DNA of 48,783 nt from Lachnospiraceae bacterium (GTDB taxonomy: Bacteria > Bacillota > Clostridia > Lachnospirales > Lachnospiraceae): positions 1 to 48,783 of the forward strand of contig BLLW01000025.1 of assembly GCA_011959285.1 (NCBI GenBank), in the 5' to 3' direction. A model generated the notes under the pieces. The model had not been told where the DNA came from. It saw nothing but the letters and a program-made list of their open reading frames with translations, and ran no database searches. The position numbers and the translations under genes are program-made. Of the stretch, positions 25,563-34,372 are shown one piece after another (position 1 is the stretch's first letter; each line of letters begins with the position of its first letter).

Positions 25563-27059
25563 TTATTCCTCTTCCGACCAGGCGAGCGCACATTTTACTG
25601 CTCTACTCCACCCGTTCAAAAGCTTTTCTCTCTCTTCTGTGCTCATTTCATAGGTAAACTCTCTATCTAGCTGCCAATTTCCGCAAATTTCATCTCTCTC
25701 CTTAAAATAGCCACAGGCAAGCCCTGCAAGATATGCTGCACCAAGCGCCGTAGTCTCAATGCATTTCGGTCTGCAGACTTCCGCACCCAAAATATCCGCC
25801 TGAAACTGCATCAGGAAATCATTTGCGCTGGCGCCGCCGTCCACTTTCAGACCAGTTATGGAAACACCTGCATCTTCCTCCATTGCTTTTAGCACATCAT
25901 AAGTCTGATAGGCGATAGACTCTAATACTGCTCTGATAAAATGCTCCTTTTTACAGCCCCTTGTAATTCCCACTACAGTTCCTCTGGCATAAGGATTCCA
26001 ATACGGTGCACCCATTCCGGCAAATGCAGGCACTACATAAACACCTGCCGTGTCCTTTACTCTTTCCACATACTCCTGCGTTTGTGGAGCACTCTTAATC
26101 ATCCGCATTTCATCCCTGAGCCACTGCACTGCAGCTCCTGCAACGAACACACTTCCCTCCAATGCATATTCAACCTGCTCTCCACTGCTTGCCGCAATAG
26201 TAGTAATCAATCCGTTTCGGGATGAAATTGCTTCTGTCCCCGTATTCATAAGCAGAAAGCATCCCGTTCCATAGGTATTTTTGACCTGCCCTTTGGAAAA
26301 ACAGCACTGCCCAAACAGGGCGGCCTGCTGATCTCCCGCAATACCTGCAATTGGAATGCTGCCGCCTAAAACCGCACCTTCCGTGTAACCGTAGATGTAG
26401 CTGGAAGGCTTCACCTCCGGCAGCATGCACAGAGGAATGCCAAAAAGATCAAGAAGCGTTTCATCCCAGCAAAGTCTGTGAATATCATAAATCATAGTCC
26501 GGGACGCATTAGTATAATCCGTAACATGAACCTTTCCCTGAGTCAAGTTGTAGACCAGCCAAGAGTCCACTGTTCCGAACAAAAGCTCACCCTTTTCCGC
26601 CCGCTGCCTTGTACCCGGTACGTGATCTAAAATCCATCCAATTTTGGTTGCGCTGAAATACGCATCCGGTATCAACCCTGTCTTTTCCCGAATCAGATCC
26701 CCATACCCTGCCGCAACAAATTCATCTATTTTGGAAGCTGTTCTGCGGCACTGCCAGACAATGGCATTATAAACAGGTTCCCCCGTCTTCTTATCCCATA
26801 CGATGGTAGTTTCCCTCTGATTCGTAATTCCAATGCCTGCAATATCAGAAGGAGATGCGCCCACCTTCGCCATCGCTTCTGTTGCCACTGCCAGCTGAGA
26901 AGACCAGATTTCCATAGGATTGTGTTCTACCCATCCAGGCTGGGGATAAATCTGTTCAAACTCCTTCTGCGCCATGCTCAGAATCTCTCCTTTTTTGTTG
27001 AACAGAATACACCTAGAGCTGGTTGTTCCCTGATCGAGTGCCATGATATATCTGCCCAT
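25563..27059 (-). CDS. glpK: Glycerol kinase
   Basis: About 498 residues of FGGY kinase, the usual length. N-terminus [20 protein letters not shown], the substrate loop [20 protein letters not shown], and the C-terminal ATP-site motif [20 protein letters not shown]. It phosphorylates glycerol to sn-glycerol-3-phosphate. The ATG at 27059 is preceded by AAAGGGG; a GTG two codons upstream is too close to that site. Cotranscribed with two FAD oxidoreductase genes upstream, consistent with glycerol use. No glycerol facilitator gene is in the window. Confidence 0.97.
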   Translation of the reverse strand: MGRYIMALDQGTTSSRCILFNKKGEILSMAQKEFEQIYPQPGWVEHNPMEIWSSQLAVATEAMAKVGASPSDIAGIGITNQRETTIVWDKKTGEPVYNAIVWQCRRTASKIDEFVAAGYGDLIREKTGLIPDAYFSATKIGWILDHVPGTRQRAEKGELLFGTVDSWLVYNLTQGKVHVTDYTNASRTMIYDIHRLCWDETLLDLFGIPLCMLPEVKPSSYIYGYTEGAVLGGSIPIAGIAGDQQAALFGQCCFSKGQVKNTYGTGCFLLMNTGTEAISSRNGLITTIAASSGEQVEYALEGSVFVAGAAVQWLRDEMRMIKSAPQTQEYVERVKDTAGVYVVPAFAGMGAPYWNPYARGTVVGITRGCKKEHFIRAVLESIAYQTYDVLKAMEEDAGVSITGLKVDGGASANDFLMQFQADILGAEVCRPKCIETTALGAAYLAGLACGYFKERDEICGNWQLDREFTYEMSTEEREKLLNGWSRAVKCALAWSEEE

Positions 27060-27103
27060 GTTCACCCACCCCTTTCTTTTCAGCTAAAATGTATCTTATT
27101 TTA

Positions 27104-28528
27104 TCACTTGCATGGTTCCTTGTTCATATTTCCCGTTGCAATTATCGCTATAGAAGTCCCCGCAACATTTTCAATCAGAACATCACCCACCTTTACCGGT
27201 GCTTCTATAACTGTCATCTTTATTTCCTTCATGCAGGCATCTATTTTCCCTTTAGGAATCTCTGATGCCGTCTTCACGGGAACCACCGCGCCCACGCCCC
27301 CATGGACACGAATTATGGAAGTTACCGTCCGCATAGGCGCCGTCATTTCATTGCGCGCATATGCCTCACCTTTTTTGCAGCTGTTACCAGTAATGGAAAA
27401 ACTTCCATCCTCCTTTTTTTGAGCAGTAATCAGACAACCGACCGGGCATCCAATACAAATCATCTGCCCCTTTTCATCCCTTCCCTCTGGCAGGGCACAC
27501 TTGGTTTTTTCCGGAATCTTCGGGCGAACAGCCTCTCCCCAATCCTCTTCCCCATGCAAAATATAATCAGCCGCAAAAGAACCTGCCTCGTGAGCTTCCA
27601 AAGACACATTATCAACTAAGTCATGAACATGAAGCACATTTCCACATGCAAATACCCCCTGCACCGTAGTTTCCAATCTTGCATTCACCATCGGCCCCTG
27701 GGTCACATCATCTATTTTGGTTCCTGCTGCCCGGCTCAATTCATTTTCCGGGATCAGCCCACAAGATAAAAGAAGTGTATCGCATTTTACATATTCTTCT
27801 GTTCCCGGAATGGGGGTCAAAGTTTCATCTACCCGGCTTACGGTAACGCCCTCCACTCTGTCCCTTCCGTGAATCTGCGTGACCGTATGACTGAGTTTCA
27901 ATGGAATTCCATAATCATCCAGACATTGTACAATATTTCGCTTAAGACCGCCTGAATAAGGCATAATTTCCGCTACCAGTTTCACTTTTGCCCCCTGCAG
28001 CGTCATACGCCTTGCCATAATAAGACCGATGTCGCCTGAACCAAGCACCACCACTTCTCTGCCAGGCATTCTTCCTTCTATATTTACATACCGTTGTGCC
28101 GTCCCAGCTGAATAAATTCCTGCAGGTCTAAATCCGGGTATATTCATCGCACCCCGGGGACGTTCCCTGCACCCCATAGCAAGCACCACCGCTCTTGCAT
28201 GAATTGTGAACATTCCCTGTTTTTTATTCATCGCTGTTACTATGCAGGGCGTTCCCCCCTGCACATCCACTACAATCGTATTTAGCAGACTTGGAATTTT
28301 CTTTTCCTGCACCTTATCTATATAGCGGACCGCATACTCCGGTCCTGTCAGTTCCTCCTTAAAAGTATGCAGCCCAAATCCATTGTGGATGCATTGGTTT
28401 AAAATACCTCCCAATTCTTTATCTCTCTCCAAGATCAGAATATTGGTAATCCCTTTTTCACAGGCAGCTACAGCCGCTGCCATACCTGCAGGTCCGCCGC
28501 CTACAACAACAAGATCTACCGTCTTCAT
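27104..28528 (-). CDS. NAD(P)/FAD-dependent oxidoreductase fused to DUF1667
   Basis: 474 residues. Residues 1-345 form a two-dinucleotide oxidoreductase: FAD motif VVGGGPAGMAAAVAACEKG at the start and NAD(P) motif VVLGSGDIGLIMARR in the middle, ending with ACGNVLHVHDLVDNVS. From about 365 to the end is a DUF1667 domain (ICIGCPVGCLITAQKKEDG, then NSCKKGEAYARNEM) with four Cys that could bind iron-sulfur or metal. In many Firmicutes these are two separate genes next to a glycerol-3-phosphate dehydrogenase; here they are one protein. It overlaps the upstream gene by four bases. Probably passes electrons from glycerol-3-phosphate oxidation. Confidence 0.88.
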   Translation of the reverse strand: MKTVDLVVVGGGPAGMAAAVAACEKGITNILILERDKELGGILNQCIHNGFGLHTFKEELTGPEYAVRYIDKVQEKKIPSLLNTIVVDVQGGTPCIVTAMNKKQGMFTIHARAVVLAMGCRERPRGAMNIPGFRPAGIYSAGTAQRYVNIEGRMPGREVVVLGSGDIGLIMARRMTLQGAKVKLVAEIMPYSGGLKRNIVQCLDDYGIPLKLSHTVTQIHGRDRVEGVTVSRVDETLTPIPGTEEYVKCDTLLLSCGLIPENELSRAAGTKIDDVTQGPMVNARLETTVQGVFACGNVLHVHDLVDNVSLEAHEAGSFAADYILHGEEDWGEAVRPKIPEKTKCALPEGRDEKGQMICIGCPVGCLITAQKKEDGSFSITGNSCKKGEAYARNEMTAPMRTVTSIIRVHGGVGAVVPVKTASEIPKGKIDACMKEIKMTVIEAPVKVGDVLIENVAGTSIAIIATGNMNKEPCK

Positions 28529-29982
28529 AGGTCTTCTCCCTCCTCAGGCGGTAACAGATACCATGCATCCTCACCAGATTTTCGTATTTCGCTTACATCT
28601 GTCTGTAACTCTCTTGCAAGAATCTCAACCACCTTAGGATTGCAGAATCCCGCCTGACATCGCCCCATTCCTGCTCTGGTGCGTCTCTTGACGCCATCTG
28701 TCGTTCTTGCCCCTAACGGTCTTCTGATGGCGTCTAAAATCTCACCCTCCGTTACCATCTCGCAGCGGCACACCACATTGCCATATGCAGGATTTTCTTT
28801 TATCAGCTTGTGACGCTCCTCGTCAGAAGAAAGCGCCATACTGGGTATGCCTTTTCTGGTACTGATAAAGTCTGCCTTTCGCGACGGATGAAGCAAATCC
28901 TTTACTATATCTGCCACATATTCTCCTATTGCTGGGGCGCTGGAAAGCCCAGGCGATTCAATTCCCGCCACATCGATAAATCCTGGCGCATCCGCCGCCT
29001 GATCAATGACAAAATCATCCGTTCTGCCTGCATCATACGCTGTAATATGGGCACGCAGTCCTGCAAAGGATGTAATCACCTGTTTTTCAGGAATCACGCC
29101 TATACTGCTGGATGCCTGTTTAGTCACATGATTCAACCCTTCACTGGACGTATTCGTCCCCTCTTTGTCCAAAATATCCTGCGCTGTGGGACCTGTCATC
29201 AGATTCCCATGCACCGTAGGCGTTACTAAAATCCCTTTTCCGAGAGCCGTTGGCAGCTGGAAGAGGGTATGTTTCACCACATTACCTACATTTTTATCGT
29301 AAAGAAGATACTCCCCTCTTCTGGGGGTAATCTCCATTTTGTTCTCGCTCACCATATTGTGGATCTCATCTGCATATACTCCAGCAGCATTAATCACCAC
29401 TTTCGTTTCATAAGACTGTTTTTCCGTGTGAACCAGATAACCATAAGTCTGTTTCTGTATATCTGATACCTTCGCTCCAAATACAAATTCTGTTCCATTT
29501 ACCGCTGCATTCTCCGCCAGCGCAATGGTAAGCCCAAAAGGGCAGACAATGGCGCCCGCAGGCGCATAAAGAGCCGCCGCCGCGCCATCCCCTATGGCAG
29601 GCTCCATTTTAAGCAGCTCCTGCCTGCTTAAAATGGAAAGCCCATCTACACCATTTAATTCTCCTCTTTGTTTCAGTTCATAAAGCTTATCTTTATCTTG
29701 TTCGTCAAAGCAAAGTACAATGGAACCATTTTTCTTGTAAGGGAAATCCAGTTCTTTGGAAAGCGCCTCCATTTTGCGACTGCCTTCCACATTTAGACGC
29801 GCCTTTAAACTCCCCGGCTTTGCATCATATCCGGCATGGACAATACCGCTGTTTGCCTTGGAAGTTCCTTCACATACATCAAATGCCTTCTCAAGAACCG
29901 CTATTTTTAATTCAAAACGAGATAATTCCCTTGCTATGGCGCATCCACTTACGCCTGCGCCAATAATAATTACATCATACAT
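28525..29982 (-). CDS. Glycerol-3-phosphate dehydrogenase-type FAD oxidoreductase
   Basis: 485 residues. The DAO-family FAD domain starts VIIGAGVSGCAIARELSRF, and a BFD-like [2Fe-2S] domain (about 395-450) carries VVCRCEMVTEGEILDAI and GRCQAGFCNPKVVEIL, giving Cys pairs CxC and CxxxxC. This is the GlpA-like layout that oxidises glycerol-3-phosphate anaerobically; the relative YgaF/L-2-hydroxyglutarate oxidase lacks the Fe-S tail. Adjacent glpK supports the glycerol role. GGAAGGG precedes the ATG. Substrate inferred from context. Confidence 0.87.
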   Translation of the reverse strand: MYDVIIIGAGVSGCAIARELSRFELKIAVLEKAFDVCEGTSKANSGIVHAGYDAKPGSLKARLNVEGSRKMEALSKELDFPYKKNGSIVLCFDEQDKDKLYELKQRGELNGVDGLSILSRQELLKMEPAIGDGAAAALYAPAGAIVCPFGLTIALAENAAVNGTEFVFGAKVSDIQKQTYGYLVHTEKQSYETKVVINAAGVYADEIHNMVSENKMEITPRRGEYLLYDKNVGNVVKHTLFQLPTALGKGILVTPTVHGNLMTGPTAQDILDKEGTNTSSEGLNHVTKQASSSIGVIPEKQVITSFAGLRAHITAYDAGRTDDFVIDQAADAPGFIDVAGIESPGLSSAPAIGEYVADIVKDLLHPSRKADFISTRKGIPSMALSSDEERHKLIKENPAYGNVVCRCEMVTEGEILDAIRRPLGARTTDGVKRRTRAGMGRCQAGFCNPKVVEILARELQTDVSEIRKSGEDAWYLLPPEEGEDL

Positions 29983-30015
29983 AAAAAACCCTTCCGATTT
30001 TAAGACTCTGTTCCC

Positions 30016-30681
30016 TTACTGTTTTTCAGCTGTAAAGAATACAAAATACACATCTCCCTCTGAATCATCATCAAACAGCTCCAGATAAGAAATGGAGAAA
30101 TCCTTCTCACCTTCAGGCACTTCAAACACTAATAATCCTGTTTTTTCTTCATTAATAGCAAGCTCATATGATTCGGGAAGCTGCTCATCGCTCACTTCAT
30201 TGCCATAATAACTAATCGGAACATCGTAATCCTCTTCGGCATCACTGTTCCACTGAATCTGGAAGTCTGAATCAAACATGGGAATAGATTCATTAAAGGT
30301 ATTCTTCACAGTCACATCAGCTACCAACAGGTCTTTTCCTTCCGCGGGTTGATAACCTGCGAATTCCTCACACACATATGCACTGTTAACCTTATAATCG
30401 AAGAAATAGGTCTTCATGGTATCGCCAATGCGTCCCTCTCCATAACCGCCTTCACTGCTCACACTATTTTCGGCGTCAACGTCGTCTCCGGCATCAGCAT
30501 CGTCTTCGGCGTCAGCATCGTCTTCAGTTTCACGGTCAAACAAACTTTCCTTGATCTCCTGTGTGCCTTCACTTTCCTGCGTTTCCTCACTTTCTCTGTT
30601 CAAAGCACTCCTCGCATTGCCACATCCTGTCAGGCAGACTGCCAGTGCAATACCTGCCAGTGCGTAAGAGAATTTTCTCAT
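30016..30681 (-). CDS. DUF4352-like lipoprotein with acidic repeats
   Basis: 221 residues. Signal peptide with lipobox LTGC (Cys20), then a Glu/Gln/Thr-rich linker with three six-residue acidic repeats (EDDADA, EDDADA, GDDVDA at 53-70), and a C-terminal beta-sandwich (about 85-215) resembling DUF4352 (DLLVADVTVKNTFNESIPMF, GLLVFEVPEGEKDFSI). Exposed on the outer face of the membrane; function unknown. It lies 33 bases upstream of the dehydrogenase gene with no obvious terminator between, so it may share the transcript, though the link to glycerol use is unclear. Confidence 0.82.
   Translation of the reverse strand: MRKFSYALAGIALAVCLTGCGNARSALNRESEETQESEGTQEIKESLFDRETEDDADAEDDADAGDDVDAENSVSSEGGYGEGRIGDTMKTYFFDYKVNSAYVCEEFAGYQPAEGKDLLVADVTVKNTFNESIPMFDSDFQIQWNSDAEEDYDVPISYYGNEVSDEQLPESYELAINEEKTGLLVFEVPEGEKDFSISYLELFDDDSEGDVYFVFFTAEKQ
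30472..30525 (-). repeat. Three 18-bp coding repeats in the lipoprotein gene
   Basis: Three near-identical 18-bp units encode the acidic hexapeptides EDDADA, EDDADA and GDDVDA. In-frame tandem repeats like this can change copy number by slippage. Confidence 0.7.
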
Positions 30682-30754
30682 CTTCCTCTTCCTCCTCTTT
30701 TTGTTTTTGATTTTACATTTTAAAGGTATTAAAATAAATACCTCAAATAACGTT

Positions 30755-30784
30755 ATCTTACTATTATCATGTCACCGTTGTCAA
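30755..30784 (-). promoter_or_regulatory. Promoter upstream of the lipoprotein (and possibly glp) genes
   Basis: Minus strand: TTGACA (30784-30779), 18 bases, TAAGAT (30760-30755). A direct repeat CGGTGAC (30791-30785 and 30777-30771) flanks the -35 box. A 7-bp hairpin AGGTATT/AATACCT (30724-30743) lies in the leader. Confidence 0.65.
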
Positions 30785-30804
30785 GTCACCGCCGCCAGAT
30801 GTCA

Positions 30805-31677
30805 TCACCAAGTCAAAACCTCATGCCCTTCCTGCGTAACCGCCACCGTAATTTCCCACTGTGCTGACGGTTTCCCATCTTCTGTATAAACTGTCCAGCC
30901 ATCCTCTTGATCAATATAGATTTCACTGCTTCCCATATTGACCATGGGCTCTATTGTAAACACCATGCCAGGTACCATCAACATTTCTGTTCCTGCCCTG
31001 GTCACATAGCTCACAAAGGGCTCCTCATGAAATTCGAGTCCTACCCCATGTCCTCCTATCTCTACCACAACACTGTATCCATTTGCCTTTGCATGGTCAT
31101 TGATTACCTGCGCCATATCTCCTAAGAAATTCCATGGCTTTACCATAGCAAGACCCTTTTCCACGCACTCTTTGGTGACTCGCACCAGCTTCTTCTTTTC
31201 TTCACTTATTTTTCCAATACAGTACATTCTGGATGAATCTGAAAAATAACCTCTATAAATAGTCGATACATCCACATTCACTATGTCCCCTTCTTTCAGA
31301 AAAACTTCCGAAGAAGGAATTCCATGACACACCACTTCATTGATAGAAGTGCAGACGCTTTTGGGAAATCCTTCATAATTTAATGGTGCCGGAATTCCTC
31401 CCATCTTAATCGTCATGTCATGTACCAAATCATCAATCTGCTGGGTGCTGACACCGGGACCTATCATCCTCTCCACTGCATCGAGCACTGCCATGTTGAT
31501 TACGCTGCTCTCTTTAATTCCTTCAATCTGCTCTTTTGTCTTTATAATTTCCCTTCTGGGTACAATGTGTCCCTGCAGCTCATAATGATGAATCTTTTCA
31601 TCCAACGCCATATGACATGTTTTATACTTTTTTCCGCTGCCGCACCAGCAGGAATCATTTCTACTTATCTTTTCCAT
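30805..31677 (-). CDS. map: Type I methionine aminopeptidase with N-terminal SEC-C zinc motif
   Basis: About 290 residues. A SEC-C motif opens the protein (NDSCWCGSGKKYKTCH: Cys10, Cys12, Cys21, His22), then the pita-bread MetAP domain with metal ligands in VDVSTIYRGYFSDSSR (two Asp), GGHGVGLEFHEEPFV (His), FTIEPMV (Glu) and QWEITVAVT (Glu). It removes initiator Met co-translationally; the SEC-C finger may help bind the ribosome. ATG 31677 preferred over an upstream TTG at 31686; neither has a strong ribosome-binding site. It follows rpe by 23 bases and may be translated by coupling. Confidence 0.96.
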   Translation of the reverse strand: MEKISRNDSCWCGSGKKYKTCHMALDEKIHHYELQGHIVPRREIIKTKEQIEGIKESSVINMAVLDAVERMIGPGVSTQQIDDLVHDMTIKMGGIPAPLNYEGFPKSVCTSINEVVCHGIPSSEVFLKEGDIVNVDVSTIYRGYFSDSSRMYCIGKISEEKKKLVRVTKECVEKGLAMVKPWNFLGDMAQVINDHAKANGYSVVVEIGGHGVGLEFHEEPFVSYVTRAGTEMLMVPGMVFTIEPMVNMGSSEIYIDQEDGWTVYTEDGKPSAQWEITVAVTQEGHEVLTW

Positions 31678-31700
31678 TTTTTCCAATTATTATCTTTAAT

Positions 31701-32366
31701 TTATTCTTTTTCTTTAAATGCTTCCATAAAATGGGAAATATTCTCACTAATACTCCGTTTTTTAAATACAGCGGAACCGGCAACACAGATATCTGCCCCG
31801 GCTCCTATTACCTCTCTGACATTTTTCTTTCCCACACCGCCGTCCACTTCAATCTTGACAGAAAGGTGATGATCGTCAATATAGTCCCGCAGCTTTCTGA
31901 TTCTTCCATATGCTTCAGGCATAAAAGGCTGCCCGCCAAATCCAGGCTCCACGCTCATGACAAGGACCATCTCCACTTGATCTAAATACGGATAGACCTT
32001 TTCGATGGGCGTGCCGGGCTTTAAGGAAATGCCCGCCTTGACACCGGCGGCATGAATTTCTTCTATGATTCTCTCCACATCTCCAACTGCCTCGAAGTGA
32101 AACGTGATACCATCGGCGCCGCACTGCGCAAATTCTTTGATGTACCGCTCCGGATTGACAATCATAAGATGCACATCGAAGAACTGCCTGCTGGTGCCCC
32201 TGATGGACTGGATAAGCGGCATTCCAAAAGAAATGCTGGGGACAAAAATACCGTCCATGACATCTATATGAAGATACTGCGCACCTGATTCCACTGTTTC
32301 CCTGATCTGCTGTCCAAGTATGTTAAAGTCTGCCGCAAGAAGAGACGGCGCTAAAATGTACATCAT
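31701..32366 (-). CDS. rpe: Ribulose-phosphate 3-epimerase
   Basis: 221 residues of TIM barrel: start YILAPSLLAADFNILGQQIR, metal/substrate motifs LHIDVMDGIFVPSISFG, FFDVHLMIVNPERYI, MSVEPGFGGQPFM and EVDGGVGKKNV. It interconverts ribulose-5-phosphate and xylulose-5-phosphate. It follows the two transketolase genes by 14 bases, giving a non-oxidative pentose-phosphate operon. Confidence 0.97.
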   Translation of the reverse strand: MMYILAPSLLAADFNILGQQIRETVESGAQYLHIDVMDGIFVPSISFGMPLIQSIRGTSRQFFDVHLMIVNPERYIKEFAQCGADGITFHFEAVGDVERIIEEIHAAGVKAGISLKPGTPIEKVYPYLDQVEMVLVMSVEPGFGGQPFMPEAYGRIRKLRDYIDDHHLSVKIEVDGGVGKKNVREVIGAGADICVAGSAVFKKRSISENISHFMEAFKEKE

Positions 32367-32380
32367 GTTTTCTCCATTGT

Positions 32381-33328
32381 CTATTTTAAGAAGTCTATTA
32401 CCTGTTCATAAATTCCCTTGCCGTCCAGCTTGTATTTTTCAACCAGTGCAGCCGCAGAACCAGATTCGCCAAACACATCCTGCATGCCAATCTTTTTAAC
32501 AGGCACCGGATACTTGCTGCTAAGTGCATCACATACTGCACTGCCCAATCCTCCGATAACGGAGTGTTCTTCGGCAGTCACCACTTTTCCCGTCTTCTTT
32601 GCGGAAGCAATAATCAGCTCCTCATCTAACGGTTTGATAGTGCAAATATTGATGACCTCTGCGCTGATTCCTTCTTTCGCCAGCACTTCTGCCGCCTCAA
32701 GTGCATTTCCCGCGCAGATGCCGGTGGCAACGATGGTAAGATCCGTCCCTTCCCTTAAAACAGTGCCTTTGCCAATCTCAAAATGATAATCCACTCTGTC
32801 ATTGATGATTGGACAGGCGGCGCGTCCGAATCTCATGTAAACAGGTCCCTCATACTCCGCCGCTGCCCTGACTGCAGCCTTTGCTTCGATGTCGTCCGCA
32901 GGACACATAACCACCATGCCGGGGATGGTTCTCATAAGCGCAATGTCCTCGTTACACTGGTGGGATGCACCGTCCTCACCCACTGTAATGCCTGCATGGG
33001 TAGCTCCTATCTTAACATTCAAATGGGGATAACCCACAGAATTTCTCACCTGTTCAAATGCTCTACCTGCCACGAACATAGCAAAACTGCTCACAAAGGG
33101 AATCTTTCCTGCCGTAGCAAGCCCTGCCGCTACGCCCACCATATTGCTCTCTGCAATCCCACAGTCTATATGCCTGTCAGGAAACGCCTTCTTAAACACA
33201 CCAGTTTTGGTCGCCGCTGCAAGATCGGCATCTAATACCACCACATCGGGATTCTCTGCACCCAGCTGGGCAAGTGCGTTTCCATAGCTTTCTCTGGTTG
33301 CAATCTTTTTTACCGTATTCTCTGCCAT
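32381..33328 (-). CDS. Transketolase, C-terminal subunit
   Basis: 315 residues, the pyrimidine-binding and C-terminal domains of transketolase as a separate chain. Motifs: RESYGNALAQLGAENPDVVV, HIDCGIAESNMVGVAAGLAT, GATHAGITVGEDGASHQ. With the N-terminal subunit it forms the two-chain enzyme transferring two-carbon units between ketoses and aldoses. Its ATG overlaps the upstream stop by one base (TAATG). Confidence 0.96.
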   Translation of the reverse strand: MAENTVKKIATRESYGNALAQLGAENPDVVVLDADLAAATKTGVFKKAFPDRHIDCGIAESNMVGVAAGLATAGKIPFVSSFAMFVAGRAFEQVRNSVGYPHLNVKIGATHAGITVGEDGASHQCNEDIALMRTIPGMVVMCPADDIEAKAAVRAAAEYEGPVYMRFGRAACPIINDRVDYHFEIGKGTVLREGTDLTIVATGICAGNALEAAEVLAKEGISAEVINICTIKPLDEELIIASAKKTGKVVTAEEHSVIGGLGSAVCDALSSKYPVPVKKIGMQDVFGESGSAAALVEKYKLDGKGIYEQVIDFLK

Positions 33329-34170
33329 TATGCTTCCTCCTTCAAAAGTGCTTCGCCGATTTTGTCAAGGTCTGCCATCGCCACAGTATACTGTTCATCA
33401 TTAGGCGCCGTACCATGCCATGCCACATTGCCTTCCATGAAAGAAACTCCTTTGCCCTTTATGCTGTGGGCAATGATTGCCGTGGGCATTCCCTTCGTCT
33501 GCCTTGCTTCTTTAAAGGCGGCGCGGAGGGCATCAAAATCATGTGCATCCACGTTGATGACATGGAAATTGAATGCTTCAAATTTTTTATCAATAGGATA
33601 AGGAGAGCATACTTCGTCGATGGGTCCGTCAATCTGCAGTCCGTTATTGTCCACGATCACTACCAGATTATCCAGCTTACGGTACCCTGCAAACATGGAA
33701 GCTTCCCACACCTGGCCTTCCTGCAGTTCTCCGTCGCCCAGAAGTGTATACACGCGATAATCTTTCTCATCCATCTTACCTGCCAGCGCCATGCCTACCG
33801 CCGCAGAAATTCCCTGTCCCAGGGAACCGCTTGACATATCTACGCCGGGAATGTGCTGCATACAGGGGTGTCCCTGGAGGTATGACCCGAGTTTACGCAA
33901 AGTCAAAAGATCTTCCACCGGGAAGAACCCTTTGTTTGCAAGTACGGAATACAGCCCGGGAGCCGTGTGTCCCTTAGATAATACAAAGCGGTCTCTGTTT
34001 TCCATTTTGGGGTTTTTCGGATCAACGTTCATTTCTTCAAAATAGAGATATGTATAAATATCCGCCGCCGATAAGGAACCGCCGGGATGTCCTGCTTTTG
34101 CACTGTGAACCGCGCTCACAATGCCTTTACGAACTTCGTTCGCCATTTTTTTAAGTTCCAGATTGTTCAT
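33328..34170 (-). CDS. Transketolase, N-terminal (TPP-binding) subunit
   Basis: 280 residues. Motifs: SAKAGHPGGSLSAADIYTYL near the N-terminus and the thiamine-pyrophosphate loop GDGELQEGQVWEA with NNGLQIDG. Start at ATG 34170 because GGAGG lies five bases upstream; the ATG at 34182 forms part of that site. First gene of the transketolase-rpe-map operon. Supplies pentose-phosphate interconversion that could use ribose-5-phosphate from the nearby nucleoside salvage genes. Confidence 0.96.
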   Translation of the reverse strand: MNNLELKKMANEVRKGIVSAVHSAKAGHPGGSLSAADIYTYLYFEEMNVDPKNPKMENRDRFVLSKGHTAPGLYSVLANKGFFPVEDLLTLRKLGSYLQGHPCMQHIPGVDMSSGSLGQGISAAVGMALAGKMDEKDYRVYTLLGDGELQEGQVWEASMFAGYRKLDNLVVIVDNNGLQIDGPIDEVCSPYPIDKKFEAFNFHVINVDAHDFDALRAAFKEARQTKGMPTAIIAHSIKGKGVSFMEGNVAWHGTAPNDEQYTVAMADLDKIGEALLKEEA

Positions 34171-34242
34171 GTTGACCTCCATTCCTGTACGTATTACTTT
34201 TATATGCTTATCTATAGAGTCTTTATTTCCACACTGACTTGT

Positions 34243-34271
34243 ATTTTATCATATTTTAAGGCTATCGTCTA
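34243..34271 (-). promoter_or_regulatory. Promoter of the transketolase operon
   Basis: Minus strand: TAGACG (34271-34266), 17 bases, TAAAAT (34248-34243) with an extended -10 TGA. The leader is about 68 bases. Confidence 0.55.
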
Positions 34272-34372
34272 TACGCTGTGCCATTAAAATACTGCTTTTG
34301 CCATAGTTTGACGTGTATTTTTTCTCCTTGTTTTTCATATATTCAAACAAACCCTTATACGAGGTCAGCGTC

